This document shows, piece by piece, positions 45,017-54,429 of a DNA stretch of 64,000 nt. The stretch covers positions 80,541,451 through 80,605,450 of the forward strand of contig OZ024932.1 of assembly GCA_964017235.1 (NCBI GenBank), given 5' to 3'. The stretch comes from Sabellastarte sp. h YS-2021. Taxonomy: Eukaryota; Annelida; Polychaeta; Sabellida; Sabellidae. The notes under the pieces are model-generated. The model made no database searches, was not told where the DNA came from, and saw nothing but the letters and a program-made list of their open reading frames with translations. Position 1 is the stretch's first letter; each line of letters begins with the position of its first letter. The position numbers and the translations under genes are program-made.

Positions 45017-47390
45017 AAAAGCTATTACTCACTTATGGCATGCAATAGAACCTCAAACTACATGCCAGCTTATAGCTAAGGACAAAGTAGCTGAACAACA
45101 TATTTGAAGAAAAGGCTGTAACTGCAATAGCTTCAGAGTTACAATGGATTTACTCAACAGTCACAATTTCAAAGTAGCTATTACTTAGCTATGCAATGTG
45201 CAACAGGTCTGAAACTTTACTATGTGATAGCTTACAAAAAAGTAGATGAATGACATATTTGAAAAGATTCCGTAACTTTAATACTTCTGAAGATATTTGA
45301 CATTTACTTATGTCATTATTTTGCTACTAATAAGAAAATAGCTATTACTCACTTATGGCATGCAATAGAACCCCAAACTACATGCCAGCTTATAGCTAAG
45401 GACAAAGTAGGTGAACAACATATTTTACGAAAATATTGTAACTGCAATAGTTTTAGAGTTACAATGGATTTACTCAACTGTAGAATTTCAAAGTAGCTAT
45501 TACTCAGCTATCCAATGTGCAACAGATCCGAAACTTTACTATGTGATAGCTTATGAAAAAGTAGATGGATAACATATTTGAAATGAATTCCCTAACTTTA
45601 ATACTTTTGAAGATATTTGACATCTACTTATGTCATGATTTTGCTACAAATAACAAAATAGCTATTACTCACTTATGGCATGCAATAGAACCCCAAACTA
45701 TGTACCATCTTATAGCTAAGGACAAAGTAGCTGAACAACATATTTTAGGAAAATACTCTAACTGCAATAGTTTTGGAGTTACAATCGCTTTACTCAACAG
45801 TCAGAATTTCAAAGTAGCTATAACTCAGCTATCCATGGTGCAACAGGTCTGAAACTTTACTATGTTATAGCTTACCAAAAAGTAGATGGACAACATATTT
45901 GAAAAGATTTCCCTAACTTTAATACTTTTGAAGATATTTGACATTTACTTCTTCTGTTATTTAGCTACAAATGAGGAAATAGCTATTACTCACTTATGGC
46001 AAGCAATAGAACCCCAAACTATGTACCATCTTATAGCTAAGAACAAAGTAGCTGAACAACATATTTTAGGAAAACACTCTAACTGCAATACTTTTTTAGT
46101 TACAATAGCTTTACTCAACAGTCGGAATTTCAAAGTAGCTATTACTCAGCTATCCAAGGTGCAACAGGTCTGAAACTTTAGTATGTCATAGCTTACCAAA
46201 AAGTAGATGGACAACATATTTGAAAAGATTTCCCTAACTTTAATACTTTTGAAGATATTTGACATTTAGTTCTTCTGTTATTTAGCTACAAATGAGAAAA
46301 TAGCTATTACTCACTTATGGCATGCAATAGAACCCCAAACTATGTACCATCTTATAGCTAAGGACAAAATAGCTGAACAACATATTTTAGGAAAATACTC
46401 TAACTGCAATAGTTTTGGAGTTACAATCGCTTTACTCAACAGTCAGAATTTCAAAGTAGCTATTACTCAGCTATCCAAGGTGCAACAGGTCTGAAACTTT
46501 ACTATGTGACAGCTTACCAAAAAGTAGATGGACAACATATTTGAAAAGATTTCCCTAACTTTAATACTTTTGAAGATATTTGACACTTACTTCTTCTGTT
46601 ATTTAGCTACAAATGAGGAAATAGCTATTACTCACTTATGGCAAGCAATAGAACCCCAAACTATGTACCATCTTATAGCTAAGAACAAAGTAGCTGAACA
46701 ACATATTTTAGGAAAACACTCTAACTGCAATACTTTTTTAGTTACAATAGCTTTACTCAACAGTCAGAATTTCAAAGTAGCTATTACTCAGCTATCCAAG
46801 GTGCAACAGGTCTGAAACTTTAGTATGTCATAGCTTACCAAAAAGTAGATGGACAACATATTTGAAAAGATTTCCCTAACTTTAATACTTTTGAAGATAT
46901 TTGACATTTAGTTCTTCTGTTATTTAGCTACAAATGAGAAAATAGCTATTACTCACTTATGGCATGCAATAGAACCCCAAACTATGTACCATCTTATAGC
47001 TAAGGACAAAGTAGCTGAACAACATATTTTAGGAAAATACTCTAACTGCAATAGTTTTGGAGTTACAATCGCTTTACTCACCAGTCAGAATTTCAAAGTA
47101 GCTATTACTCAGCTATCCAAGGTGCAACAGGTCTGAAACTTTACTATGTGACAGCTTACCAAAAAGAAGATGGAGAACATATTTGAAAAGATTTCCCTAA
47201 CTTCAATACTTTTGAAGATATTTCACATTTACTTCTTCTGTTATTTAGCTACAAATGAGAAAATAGCTATTACTCACTTATGGCATGCAATGGGACCCCA
47301 AACTATGTACCATCTTATAGCTAAGGACAAAGTAGCTGAACAACATATTTGAAGAAAAACTTGTTACTGCAATAGTTTTTGAGTTATGAG
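45017..47390 (+). repeat. 321-bp array (M321), right part, with 642-bp higher-order repeat
   Basis: Units start 321 bp apart. From 45886 on, two unit types alternate: those at 45886 and 46528 are almost identical, and those at about 46207 and 46849 are almost identical, giving a 642-bp period. Confidence 0.93.
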
Positions 47391-47617
47391 CCCTTTAGTC
47401 AAAGTAGCTAAGATTGCTATTACTCACTTATCTTTAGGCCTAAGTCAATAAAACCAAAAAAATTTTCAAGGGCATGAAAATTCATTGGGACAATTAATTT
47501 ACAAAAAATCTGTAGCTGTAGCAGTTTTGGAGAAATCTGCCTGACTAACTAACGCACACACGCACGCACGCACTCAAGCACGCACACACACACAGACATC
47601 ATTTCATAATCTCCCTC

Positions 47618-47633
47618 CTGGGCTAAAGCCCGG
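47618..47633 (+). other. 3' terminal hairpin of HLE-C copy 2
   Basis: CTGGGCT / AGCCCGG with loop AA; one position of the stem is T-G relative to copy 1. Confidence 0.85.
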
Positions 47634-47642
47634 CGGGAGATA

Positions 47643-48250
47643 ACAAAGCACATTGATATGTACAGTTACCATCATTGTTTAAGATGACAAAAAATATTAT
47701 AGGAATTCCAATATGTAATCCCTTTTTTGAAAGAAACTATTAATCCATCCTTAGCTACAAAAGACTAGTATAAAGTAATGTCAATTTACTATTTCAAAAT
47801 AATAACTTTATAAAGAATTTTTTTATCAACCTAAGTTAGAAAAAGTTTAGCTACTATCAATGGGAACATGATGATTACATGTATCTTAAGACACTTGTAA
47901 CATTTTCAAGTAGTAAAGCTTATTAGATATTTTCATTGTAAGGTATATATGTTATAACAAAGCACATTGTTATGTACAGTTACCTTCATTGTTTCAGATG
48001 ACAAAAATATTATGGCAATTCCAAGATGTTAAAACAACTAGATTGAAACCTGAATTAATTGCATTCATTGTTTAAAATGCCAAAGATAATAAAAATTCCA
48101 TTATGATAAAACAACTAGATTAAAACTTGAATTAATACAGTTAACTATTCAAATTATCAAATATTGCCTTCTATAAAGTAGCCATAGAGCATTTTCTGTG
48201 ATTTTGCTGATACACTTTATTTATTAACAAACTTTTAGGTTTTGGTATTA
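47643..48250 (+). repeat. Host repeat Y: rest of unit 1 and unit 2
   Basis: acaaagcacattg...tacagttacc occurs at 47643 and 47957. Unit 2 is uninterrupted and is the empty site for HLE-C. Smaller repeats of 'aaaacaactagatt(g/a)aaac(c/t)tgaatta' occur near 48030 and 48110. No gene seen. Confidence 0.75.
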
Positions 48251-48274
48251 TTAAAAAAAATACAACTAAATATT

Positions 48275-48608
48275 CCGTTTTTTGTCTGTCTGTCCGTCAA
48301 CGTTTCCGCACTCTACCTCGAAAACGGTTTGTCCAATGGAATTCTAACTTGACAGGGACATAGATCACCATCATAGCTAAGTTGCTTTTGAAATTGGTGT
48401 AATTTTGTCCTTTTGTTTGTCTGTTTATAGCATAGATACAATTATGTAACCTAGATTACAAGTTCTACATTTCTTAGCAAGCCTAACACATTCACCTTAA
48501 CTGGGTGATCTAACATTTCTTTCCTTGTTTTTAAATTTAATTACAGCAGTCGCTAACCTTATTGCTGCCTGCGCAACCCGCCTTTTGGGGCATCTTTGAC
48601 CCTCTTGT
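48275..48608 (-). mobile_element. HLE-H fragment with 5' end
   Basis: Inverted match to 11513-11815. On the minus strand it starts ACAAGAGGGTCAAAGATGCC after an A (48609). A 25-bp stretch near 48560-48590 is absent from the other copy. Confidence 0.7.
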
Positions 48609-48959
48609 TATTTCCGCTTCAGTGTTGATGACAGATTATAGCAGTTCACTGTCTTTCCCTTCCTGTTTACTATGTTTGTAGACAGTGAGACTGGTGGATC
48701 TAAAAGAACACATCATGATCCACCAATATTGACCAGTTCACTGCCTTGCCCTTTGGAATGCCACTTTACTATGATAACAAAAGAGGTGAAACTGATGGCT
48801 GCAGTAGAAAGCATTGGGAGTCACCAGTTTATATACGCTTGGTACATGAGAGCAAGGTCAAAACATCAATACCAAGAGAATACCAAGGATTGGTTCATCT
48901 TGTCTAAGGCCAGGATTGGATCATGAATTATTGGGAAATCAGATTTAGTTCCAGCTCCA

Positions 48960-49600
48960 GAGTTAAATTTTGGGTTGCAAATTCGATCTCAGGGTAGGTC
49001 TTTTTACTCAAAACAAGATGCATTCACGAGTAAATGGTTTCCAAGGAAGCCATGTCTCTGGTTTCCTGCATGGCTTCATTGGAGAAGGACAATGCAATTG
49101 GGTCATTTGTTTATCAGGTCACCACAAGGCTACCTGCAAATGCACCAGAGATATTCTCAGTCTTTTGATATCCCAGTTTTCAGTGTCTCAGGTTCTCAGG
49201 GATCATCGTCAGTGGTGGACCAGCTTTTCAAGTTTGAAGGAGGGCTCACCTTTTCATCTCCTTCTGTTCACAGATGCTTTCCTTAAGGGTTGGAATGCTC
49301 AATTGAGGCATCGAACAGCCAGTGGTCTGTGGTATCATGAGGAGTCAAGGCTCCACATTGACATGGATACTAGCTTTAGAATCATTTGGAAGTCAGCTTC
49401 TGAATCAATATCTGTTGATTTTCACAGACAGTTCATCAGTGGTGGCCTATCTGAACAAGCAGGGAGGCACCCCCTCTCAGGGAATGTGTGCAATCAAGGC
49501 TTGGATAAATGCCAGGAGGATTCAGCTTCGGTCAAAACACATCCCAGGGTATCTTAAGTGTTCTGCCAGATTCCATGGCAGGAAGACATGGTGATTCAGT
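48960..49600 (+). pseudogene. DIRS-type RNase H region (broken)
   Basis: Plus strand, frames shifting several times. Blocks in order: SQSFDIPVF (frame of 48975), WWTSFSSLKEGSPFHLLLFTDAFLKGWNA with the first RNase H aspartate, TASGLWYHEESRLHID, then FTDSSSVVAYLNKQGGTPSQG (49322 frame) and LRSKHIPGYL. In DIRS/Ngaro polyproteins RNase H follows RT and precedes the tyrosine recombinase, as here. RT itself is not legible upstream; the frame at 48672-48926 is unassigned. At least three frameshifts. Not functional. Confidence 0.85.
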
Positions 49601-49990
49601 TTGAATGAGTTTTGAATCATCTGTTCAATCAGATGTTAAATTAAATCTGTCATTGATCAGATCAACCAATGATGGGTTTGTGTGCTACAAAGTTGAATCA
49701 CAAGCTTCTAATGTATCTGTCCTAGACTTTCAGGCTTGGGTTCAGATTCAGCTAAAACACATCCCAGGGAATGTAAGTGTTCTAGCACATTCCATATCCG
49801 GGAAAGACGGGGCGTTTCAATTGAATGAGTTTTGAATCATCCATTCAGTCAGGTGTTCAATCAAGTCTGATGGCATCAACTATTGATGGATTTCTTTCCA
49901 TTAAAGTTGAATCACAACCTTAATTCCAATGTATGTATCTTCTGTACTAGACTGTCAGGCTTGCAGGAACAGATACATTGAACATCTCTT
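49600..49990 (+). repeat. Direct duplication of the RNase H end
   Basis: The segment 'tgaatgagttttgaatcat' recurs at about 49601 and 49825, and 'aaaacacatcccaggg(t/a)at' recurs about 220 bp apart. The second copy reads LKHIPGNVSVLAHSISGKDG, which is closer to the expected DIRS sequence than the first. Confidence 0.75.
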
Positions 49991-50049
49991 GGGGGGTCTG
50001 GACGGCTTTGTGCTTGGTCCAGTGACCCTGATTCTTCAGGTGATTCGGA

Positions 50050-50925
50050 AGATGACCACCTACAGGTGCACAATTATCATGATTGCATCAGGGTGGCTAG
50101 ATGTCTAGGTTTGGTGGATTTGTGCACAAAGCTGCCAGTAAGGCTTCCCTTGTGGGTGAATCTGTTGACTCAGCTGAATAGATTATTGGCAAGTTTTTAT
50201 AGAGACAAACCAGTAGCCAATAGGTTTATCCTTCCTTGGCATTTGTCACTGGTCTTGTATGGACTCATGAAACAACCTTTTGCGCCTTTGGGGAAGGCTT
50301 CTTTGAAGTTATTACCTTTCAAGATAGTCTTTCTTTTGCCTTTGGCATTAGGCAAAAGAGGAAGTTAAATTCATGCTTGGACATATTCTTCTCTTAGTTG
50401 TAAGGAGAATTGGTCACTGGTGGCTCTGGTCATCAACTGCCATTTTAGCCAGGAACCAGTTGGCTTCAGATAGGCCTACTGCAATTAAGCCTGTGGTCAT
50501 TCCAGCTCTCAATCCTCATTTGGACAGCAGCTTCACTCAAGATTGATCTCTTTGTCCCATAAGGGCTTTCTAATACTACTTAGGTAAGACAAAGGATTTA
50601 AGGAGGCACAAGAATTTTTTGTTAGTAGTTCTTAAGGAGGGCTTTACAGGAGATATCTCCAGGGCAACTATCTCATCCTGGTTGAAGCAGACTATCTTTT
50701 TGGCTTGGGAGGAGTCAGGTTCTGAGTCTCAGCAATTATGTCAGATCAAAGCTCATGATGTACGTCTTATGACTGCATCTTTTGCTTATAAAGGTGGTGT
50801 TTCTGTACATGATTTTGAATGCATGTTACTAGAAACCATAATATTTTTAGCAATTTCTGACTCACGTCCTCTGTTGGCTAGGGGTCAGTTTTTGAATTGG
50901 TTCCTACACTTTGTTACTTTATAAG
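50050..50925 (+). pseudogene. DIRS-type tyrosine recombinase (broken), plus strand
   Basis: Core-binding segment at 50066-50368 (LLASFYRDKPVANRFILPW, LLPFKIVFLLPLALGKRG). After a gap with stops comes the catalytic end at 50619-50925: ISRATISSWLKQTIFLAWEES, then QIKAHDVRLMTASFAYKGGVS with the H-x-x-R motif. The tyrosine-bearing end is shifted out of frame and not intact. It is related to, but diverged from, the minus-strand remnant at 3570-4617 (same WLKQTI and KAHD(I/V)R blocks), so they come from different element lineages. Dead. Confidence 0.87.
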
Positions 50926-51959
50926 TATAGGTTCATACTTATATTTGTACTTTTGTATGCATTTCCATGTATGGGCCATACTGTATGTTTTGTATTACAC
51001 AATGTTTTACTTTATCCTGACTTGACAAGTATTATGCATTATGTTGATGACACTTTCAAGTTTGGGGTTTGATCTGGTGTGGGTGTTGTTAGTTTGTCTA
51101 TTTACAACATTCAACGGCTGTACAAACAGTGTTCCGCATTATGAAAACTACAATTACATACTACTATTTAGTGGTGTTTTTGGATGGTATGTGTGATTGT
51201 TGGAAGTTTATATGTTTTGAAGGCATGTAAATCTCAATGTAAAGTTCTCATGATATTTAGCTGTAGGTTAGGTTGGTTTCTAAATAATTTCGTCTTTCCT
51301 ACAAGGCTGTGTTGTTTTACAGTGCTCCTCAGTCCCACCGCCTCATGGGGAGGTGAGTTTTGGGTTTGATGCCTGTATGATTGTTTTGTGCATGGTAACT
51401 GTGCAGGGCTGTGTACTCAGTGTTGATTCTAGGAATTTCAAAAAGTGGGGGCGATCCCCCACCACTACACAAAATGTGGGGGAGGGGCTAAAAATTCTGG
51501 GGGACGACTTTATGATAAAGTTTAAACTAATAAAAAATACTTTTTCAGTTTATTTAGACATTTTTAACAGTGGACTGTTATTAATTAATGGTCAATTTTT
51601 ATTGTCTTGCCCAATAAAAATAAACTTCAAGGCTACTGATAGAATTTTAAAAAAAATACTAAAAATGGTTATTTACATCAAAGTAGCTCCTTGCCTGTCG
51701 CGGTATCGTGGTTTTAAGTTTTCATCTAAAGTCACGGCATCACAAATTCAGTCATTACACCATCAATTCGCACAAATATGTTGGAAAACCCCACAGAATA
51801 CCATGACGTCATGAATATTAATGAGTGGTCCACAAATTCTTCAAGTAAAATATTTTTTAAAAAATCCAATGGAATCGTCAAATATTTTTTACGCATATAT
51901 AAATATTCATGAGCTCTGTACAGTAGTCCATCTAGTATTTGATCTTAAAGCAGAAAAAA
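50926..51959. other. No recognisable gene
   Basis: AT-rich with scattered short frames. A perfect hairpin GTGGGGG / CCCCCAC around CGAT lies at 51445-51462, next to a second G-run. It resembles an HLE 3' hairpin, but no matching 5' end or TA terminus was found. Confidence 0.4.
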
Positions 51960-52048
51960 CTAAGAAACCACCATGAAAATCTGTGACCTCATTAATATTA
52001 ATGAGATGTCCGTGAATTTTGACCAAGTAAAATATTTTCTACACATAC

Positions 52049-52166
52049 ATTGTTGGGAAATCCGACAGATATGTACACCCATAGGGTCAGCACCGGCTTC
52101 ACTGCCAAGGTCTGTTGTGGTACTAACAATCCAGTCTACTGTAACTTTTGGTTTTCTTGCAGCCAT
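52049..52166 (-). CDS. Candidate first coding exon
   Basis: Minus-strand frame from an ATG at 52166 to a good splice donor (CAAT|GTATGT, 52049/52048). The peptide begins MAARKPKVTVDWIVSTTTD and continues LGSEAGADPMGVHICRISQQ. The composition looks protein-like, unlike the repeat translations. Upstream on this strand (52260-52530) the sequence is GC- and CpG-richer than anything nearby, which would suit a promoter/5' UTR. I do not recognise the family and no second exon was found. The frame could also close at 51960 without splicing. The plus-strand frame over 52299-52538 is an alternative reading of the same CpG-rich stretch. Confidence 0.28.
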
Positions 52167-52581
52167 TTTTTTTATAATCATCCACTTTCAGCTTAATTGT
52201 TTATGTTTTGGGGAATAATATGTCCAAATACTGTCTGTACCTCATAATATATTTGAGTTTGTAAACGATCTCGAAACCACAATCGTCAACAGGCATTATT
52301 GGAAGAACGTTTCGACGGAAAAATCAAAACCTCGACAAACTCTCGATCCGTGCAGTGTTTCGATTTTCTAGATTTCTCGTCTTTTCGCTTCATATATTTC
52401 CCGCATCACCTTGTGTACTACGCGTTCTCATACAATTTGGTCACCGCAGACTCCATGAAAATCCGCGTTTGTAGGCGAATTAATGCGCGATCCCGCGGAA
52501 AACGCATCCTAGAAGCAACAATGGTACTGGGTCTTTAAATTCTAGTACTGCCCTCCTTCCATGAAGGCTGCATTCAGCTAT

Positions 52582-52676
52582 GGCCAGGAAATGGTATGTG
52601 TATTTTCCGCAATAAAATTGAAAAATTTTGTTGTAATTTTAAGATTTATTAGATAAATACTTACCATTTCCTGACC
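52582..52676. repeat. 95-bp palindrome with AATAAA in its spacer
   Basis: Arms 52582-52599 and 52659-52676 match at 16 of 18 positions. The spacer holds CGCAATAAAATTGAAAA. The same layout, with different arms and the same spacer words inverted, is at 3012-3108. Confidence 0.8.
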
Positions 52677-52747
52677 AGGAGAGTCCCCCCCTTCCTCCCC
52701 GCAGATTTAGTACTAGGGGAGTATTTTCTGCAACAAAAATACTGAAG

Positions 52748-52846
52748 ATCATAAAATAATAATTCTTCCTCTGTTGTTACCTAATTTTGTCTTGAGAAGA
52801 CACTGTCCAAACATATGCCTCACCACAGAACTCAATAAGGTACAAA
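52748..52846 (+). repeat. Host locus X, copy 1, left part
   Basis: Matches 23305-23400 inverted (cttcctctgttgttacctaa, aaacatatgcctca). Continues at 54185. Confidence 0.87.
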
Positions 52847-53394
52847 AATAGCATCAGAGATGCCCATACCCCACAGCCTGGGAAAATAGTTTTCAACACC
52901 ATGAGATATAGAAGTAGTGAAACAGTACACAGATTGGGATACTTTCAGAGCAGTGTCCAAATAATGTTTAAGTAGACAAAATACCATCTAAGAGGAAGAA
53001 CTTGAATGTAAAGATTAAGTATTAAAACAAGACAATTCAGTAAACTAAAAATTATGAAGCTTTAAGACTTCTCCCAGTTTGATTTTCATTTGTATGGTCG
53101 AATTATGGTTGGGATGTTTTGAATATTACCCATACATAAAGATGTAGCAATACATGCTTTTATGTGGAATTGGGGCAAAACCTGTGGCTCACCTGATGCA
53201 ATACCATCTGTTACAATGGGAAGTTGCAAAAGTAAAACAGTTAATGACTTCTAATATGATTTTAACAGTGCTTAATCTACATCAAAATACACCCAAAGGT
53301 ATAACAACCAAGATTCAAGTAAAAAGACATGAGAGATATAAGAGAGATAAATAGTATCAGATATCCTCTTAGAGACATAAAATAGCATCAGATA

Positions 53395-54110
53395 TGAAAG
53401 ATCAAAGGTCAAATCCAGGTCACACCATGACGTTGCACACATATAACCCTTGACCAATGTCCCTGCCAAAAATATCAACTTCCTACATATTATGGTTTCC
53501 AAAATATAGCCCAGACAAGATTTTATAGGTCAAGGTCACTACGGCAAGGTCAAAGGTCAAATCAAGGTCACACCATGATGTTTTAGATCTACACACCCTA
53601 GCCAATGTCCCTACTCATTGTCAACTTCCTACAACTTACAGTTTCCGAAATATACCCCGGACAAGATTTTATCGGTCAAGGTCACTACGGCAAGGTCAAA
53701 GGTCAAATCAAGGTCAAACCATGACGTTGCACACCTACACCCCCTAACCAATGTCCCTATCAAGTATCAACTTCCTACACCTTACAGTTTCCAAGATATA
53801 GCCTGGACAAGATTTTATTGGTCAAGGTCACTACACCAAGGTCAAAGGTCAAATCAAGGTCACACCATGACGTTGCACACCTGCACCCCTTAAGCAATGT
53901 TCCTACCAAGTATCAACTTCCTACACCTTACGGTTTCCGAGATATAGCCCGGACAAGATTTTAGAGATCAAGGTCACTACGGCAAGGTCAAGGGTCAAAT
54001 CAAGGTCATACCATGACGTTGCCACCTACACCCCCTAACCAATGTCCCTACCAAGTGTCAACTTGTTATACCTTACGGTTTCTGAGATACAGCCCGGACA
54101 AACTTTTTCC
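53395..54110 (+). repeat. 147-bp AGGTCA-rich array, HLE-D copy 2
   Basis: Five units. In the unit at 53527-53570 the half-sites AGGTCA lie at 53527, 53533, 53547, 53554 and 53565, that is DR0, DR1 and DR5. Confidence 0.93.
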
Positions 54111-54158
54111 TGCCGCCCACCAGCCCATCCGCACACCATGGGTGAAAAGAATACCCTG

Positions 54159-54176
54159 ACAGCCCTTAAGGGCAGT
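54159..54176 (+). other. 3' terminal hairpin of HLE-D copy 2
   Basis: ACAGCCCTTAAGGGCAGT, the HLE-D palindrome with a TG-to-AG type change in one arm. Confidence 0.85.
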
Positions 54177-54184
54177 GGAGTAAC

Positions 54185-54345
54185 AACTCCAAAACTTAAT
54201 AAAAATCCGAAATAAAATAATATACATCCACACTCTAGGATGGTCAACAAAGATAATGAAGATTGTTTACTGGCGTGGTCATATGACCACTAGGGGGACA
54301 TGCTAGTTCACAGTCACTCACTGGCATCTTAAGGTAGCTTAAAAG
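54185..54345 (+). repeat. Host locus X, copy 1, right part
   Basis: Inverted match to 23273-23304 followed without interruption by 21256-21389. The point 54216|54217 is the empty site of HLE-E copy 2. Confidence 0.9.
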
Positions 54346-54429
54346 GTTTTGCAATGTTGGCCAGTGAGTTGGATGGCACCAACATATAGCTATGGTCAAC
54401 AAAATTTTTCAAATTGCTCAGATATGAAA

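Larger units (their letters stand above)
36149..47642 (+). mobile_element. HLE-C copy 2, 11,494 bp including nested HLE-A
   Basis: Begins ACAAGCATTCTGACGCATG and ends CGGCGGGAGATA, the same termini as copy 1. The flanks join as ttgta|acaaagcac; the neighbouring relative at 47956|47957 reads ttata|acaaagcac without the element. Core: M155-like piece (36188-36320), M133 array, M321 array (split by HLE-A), tail, CA-rich run, hairpin. Without the nested HLE-A it is 5464 bp. No protein is encoded. Confidence 0.88.
52847..54184 (+). mobile_element. HLE-D copy 2, 1338 bp
   Basis: Begins AATAGCATCAGAGATGCC and ends GGAGTAAC. The 5' end carries a perfect GCATC / GATGC hairpin and TACCCCACAGCC, complementary to the 3' end. 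The edges come from the empty relative at 23304|23305: tacaaa|aactcc. Inside are a 450-bp unique part (which at 53050|53051 is the empty site of HLE-C copy 1), five AGGTCA-rich monomers (53395-54110) and a terminal hairpin. No protein is encoded. Confidence 0.83.

Noticed and set aside
45565-47352. Repeated 95-codon frames starting MDNIFE
   Set aside because: The 321-bp monomer is a multiple of three, so one chance frame repeats. Alternate units carry stops.
51445-51462. Perfect hairpin as the 3' end of another HLE
   Set aside because: No TA-type terminus, no complementary 5' word and no second copy in the window; kept only as a note in that interval.
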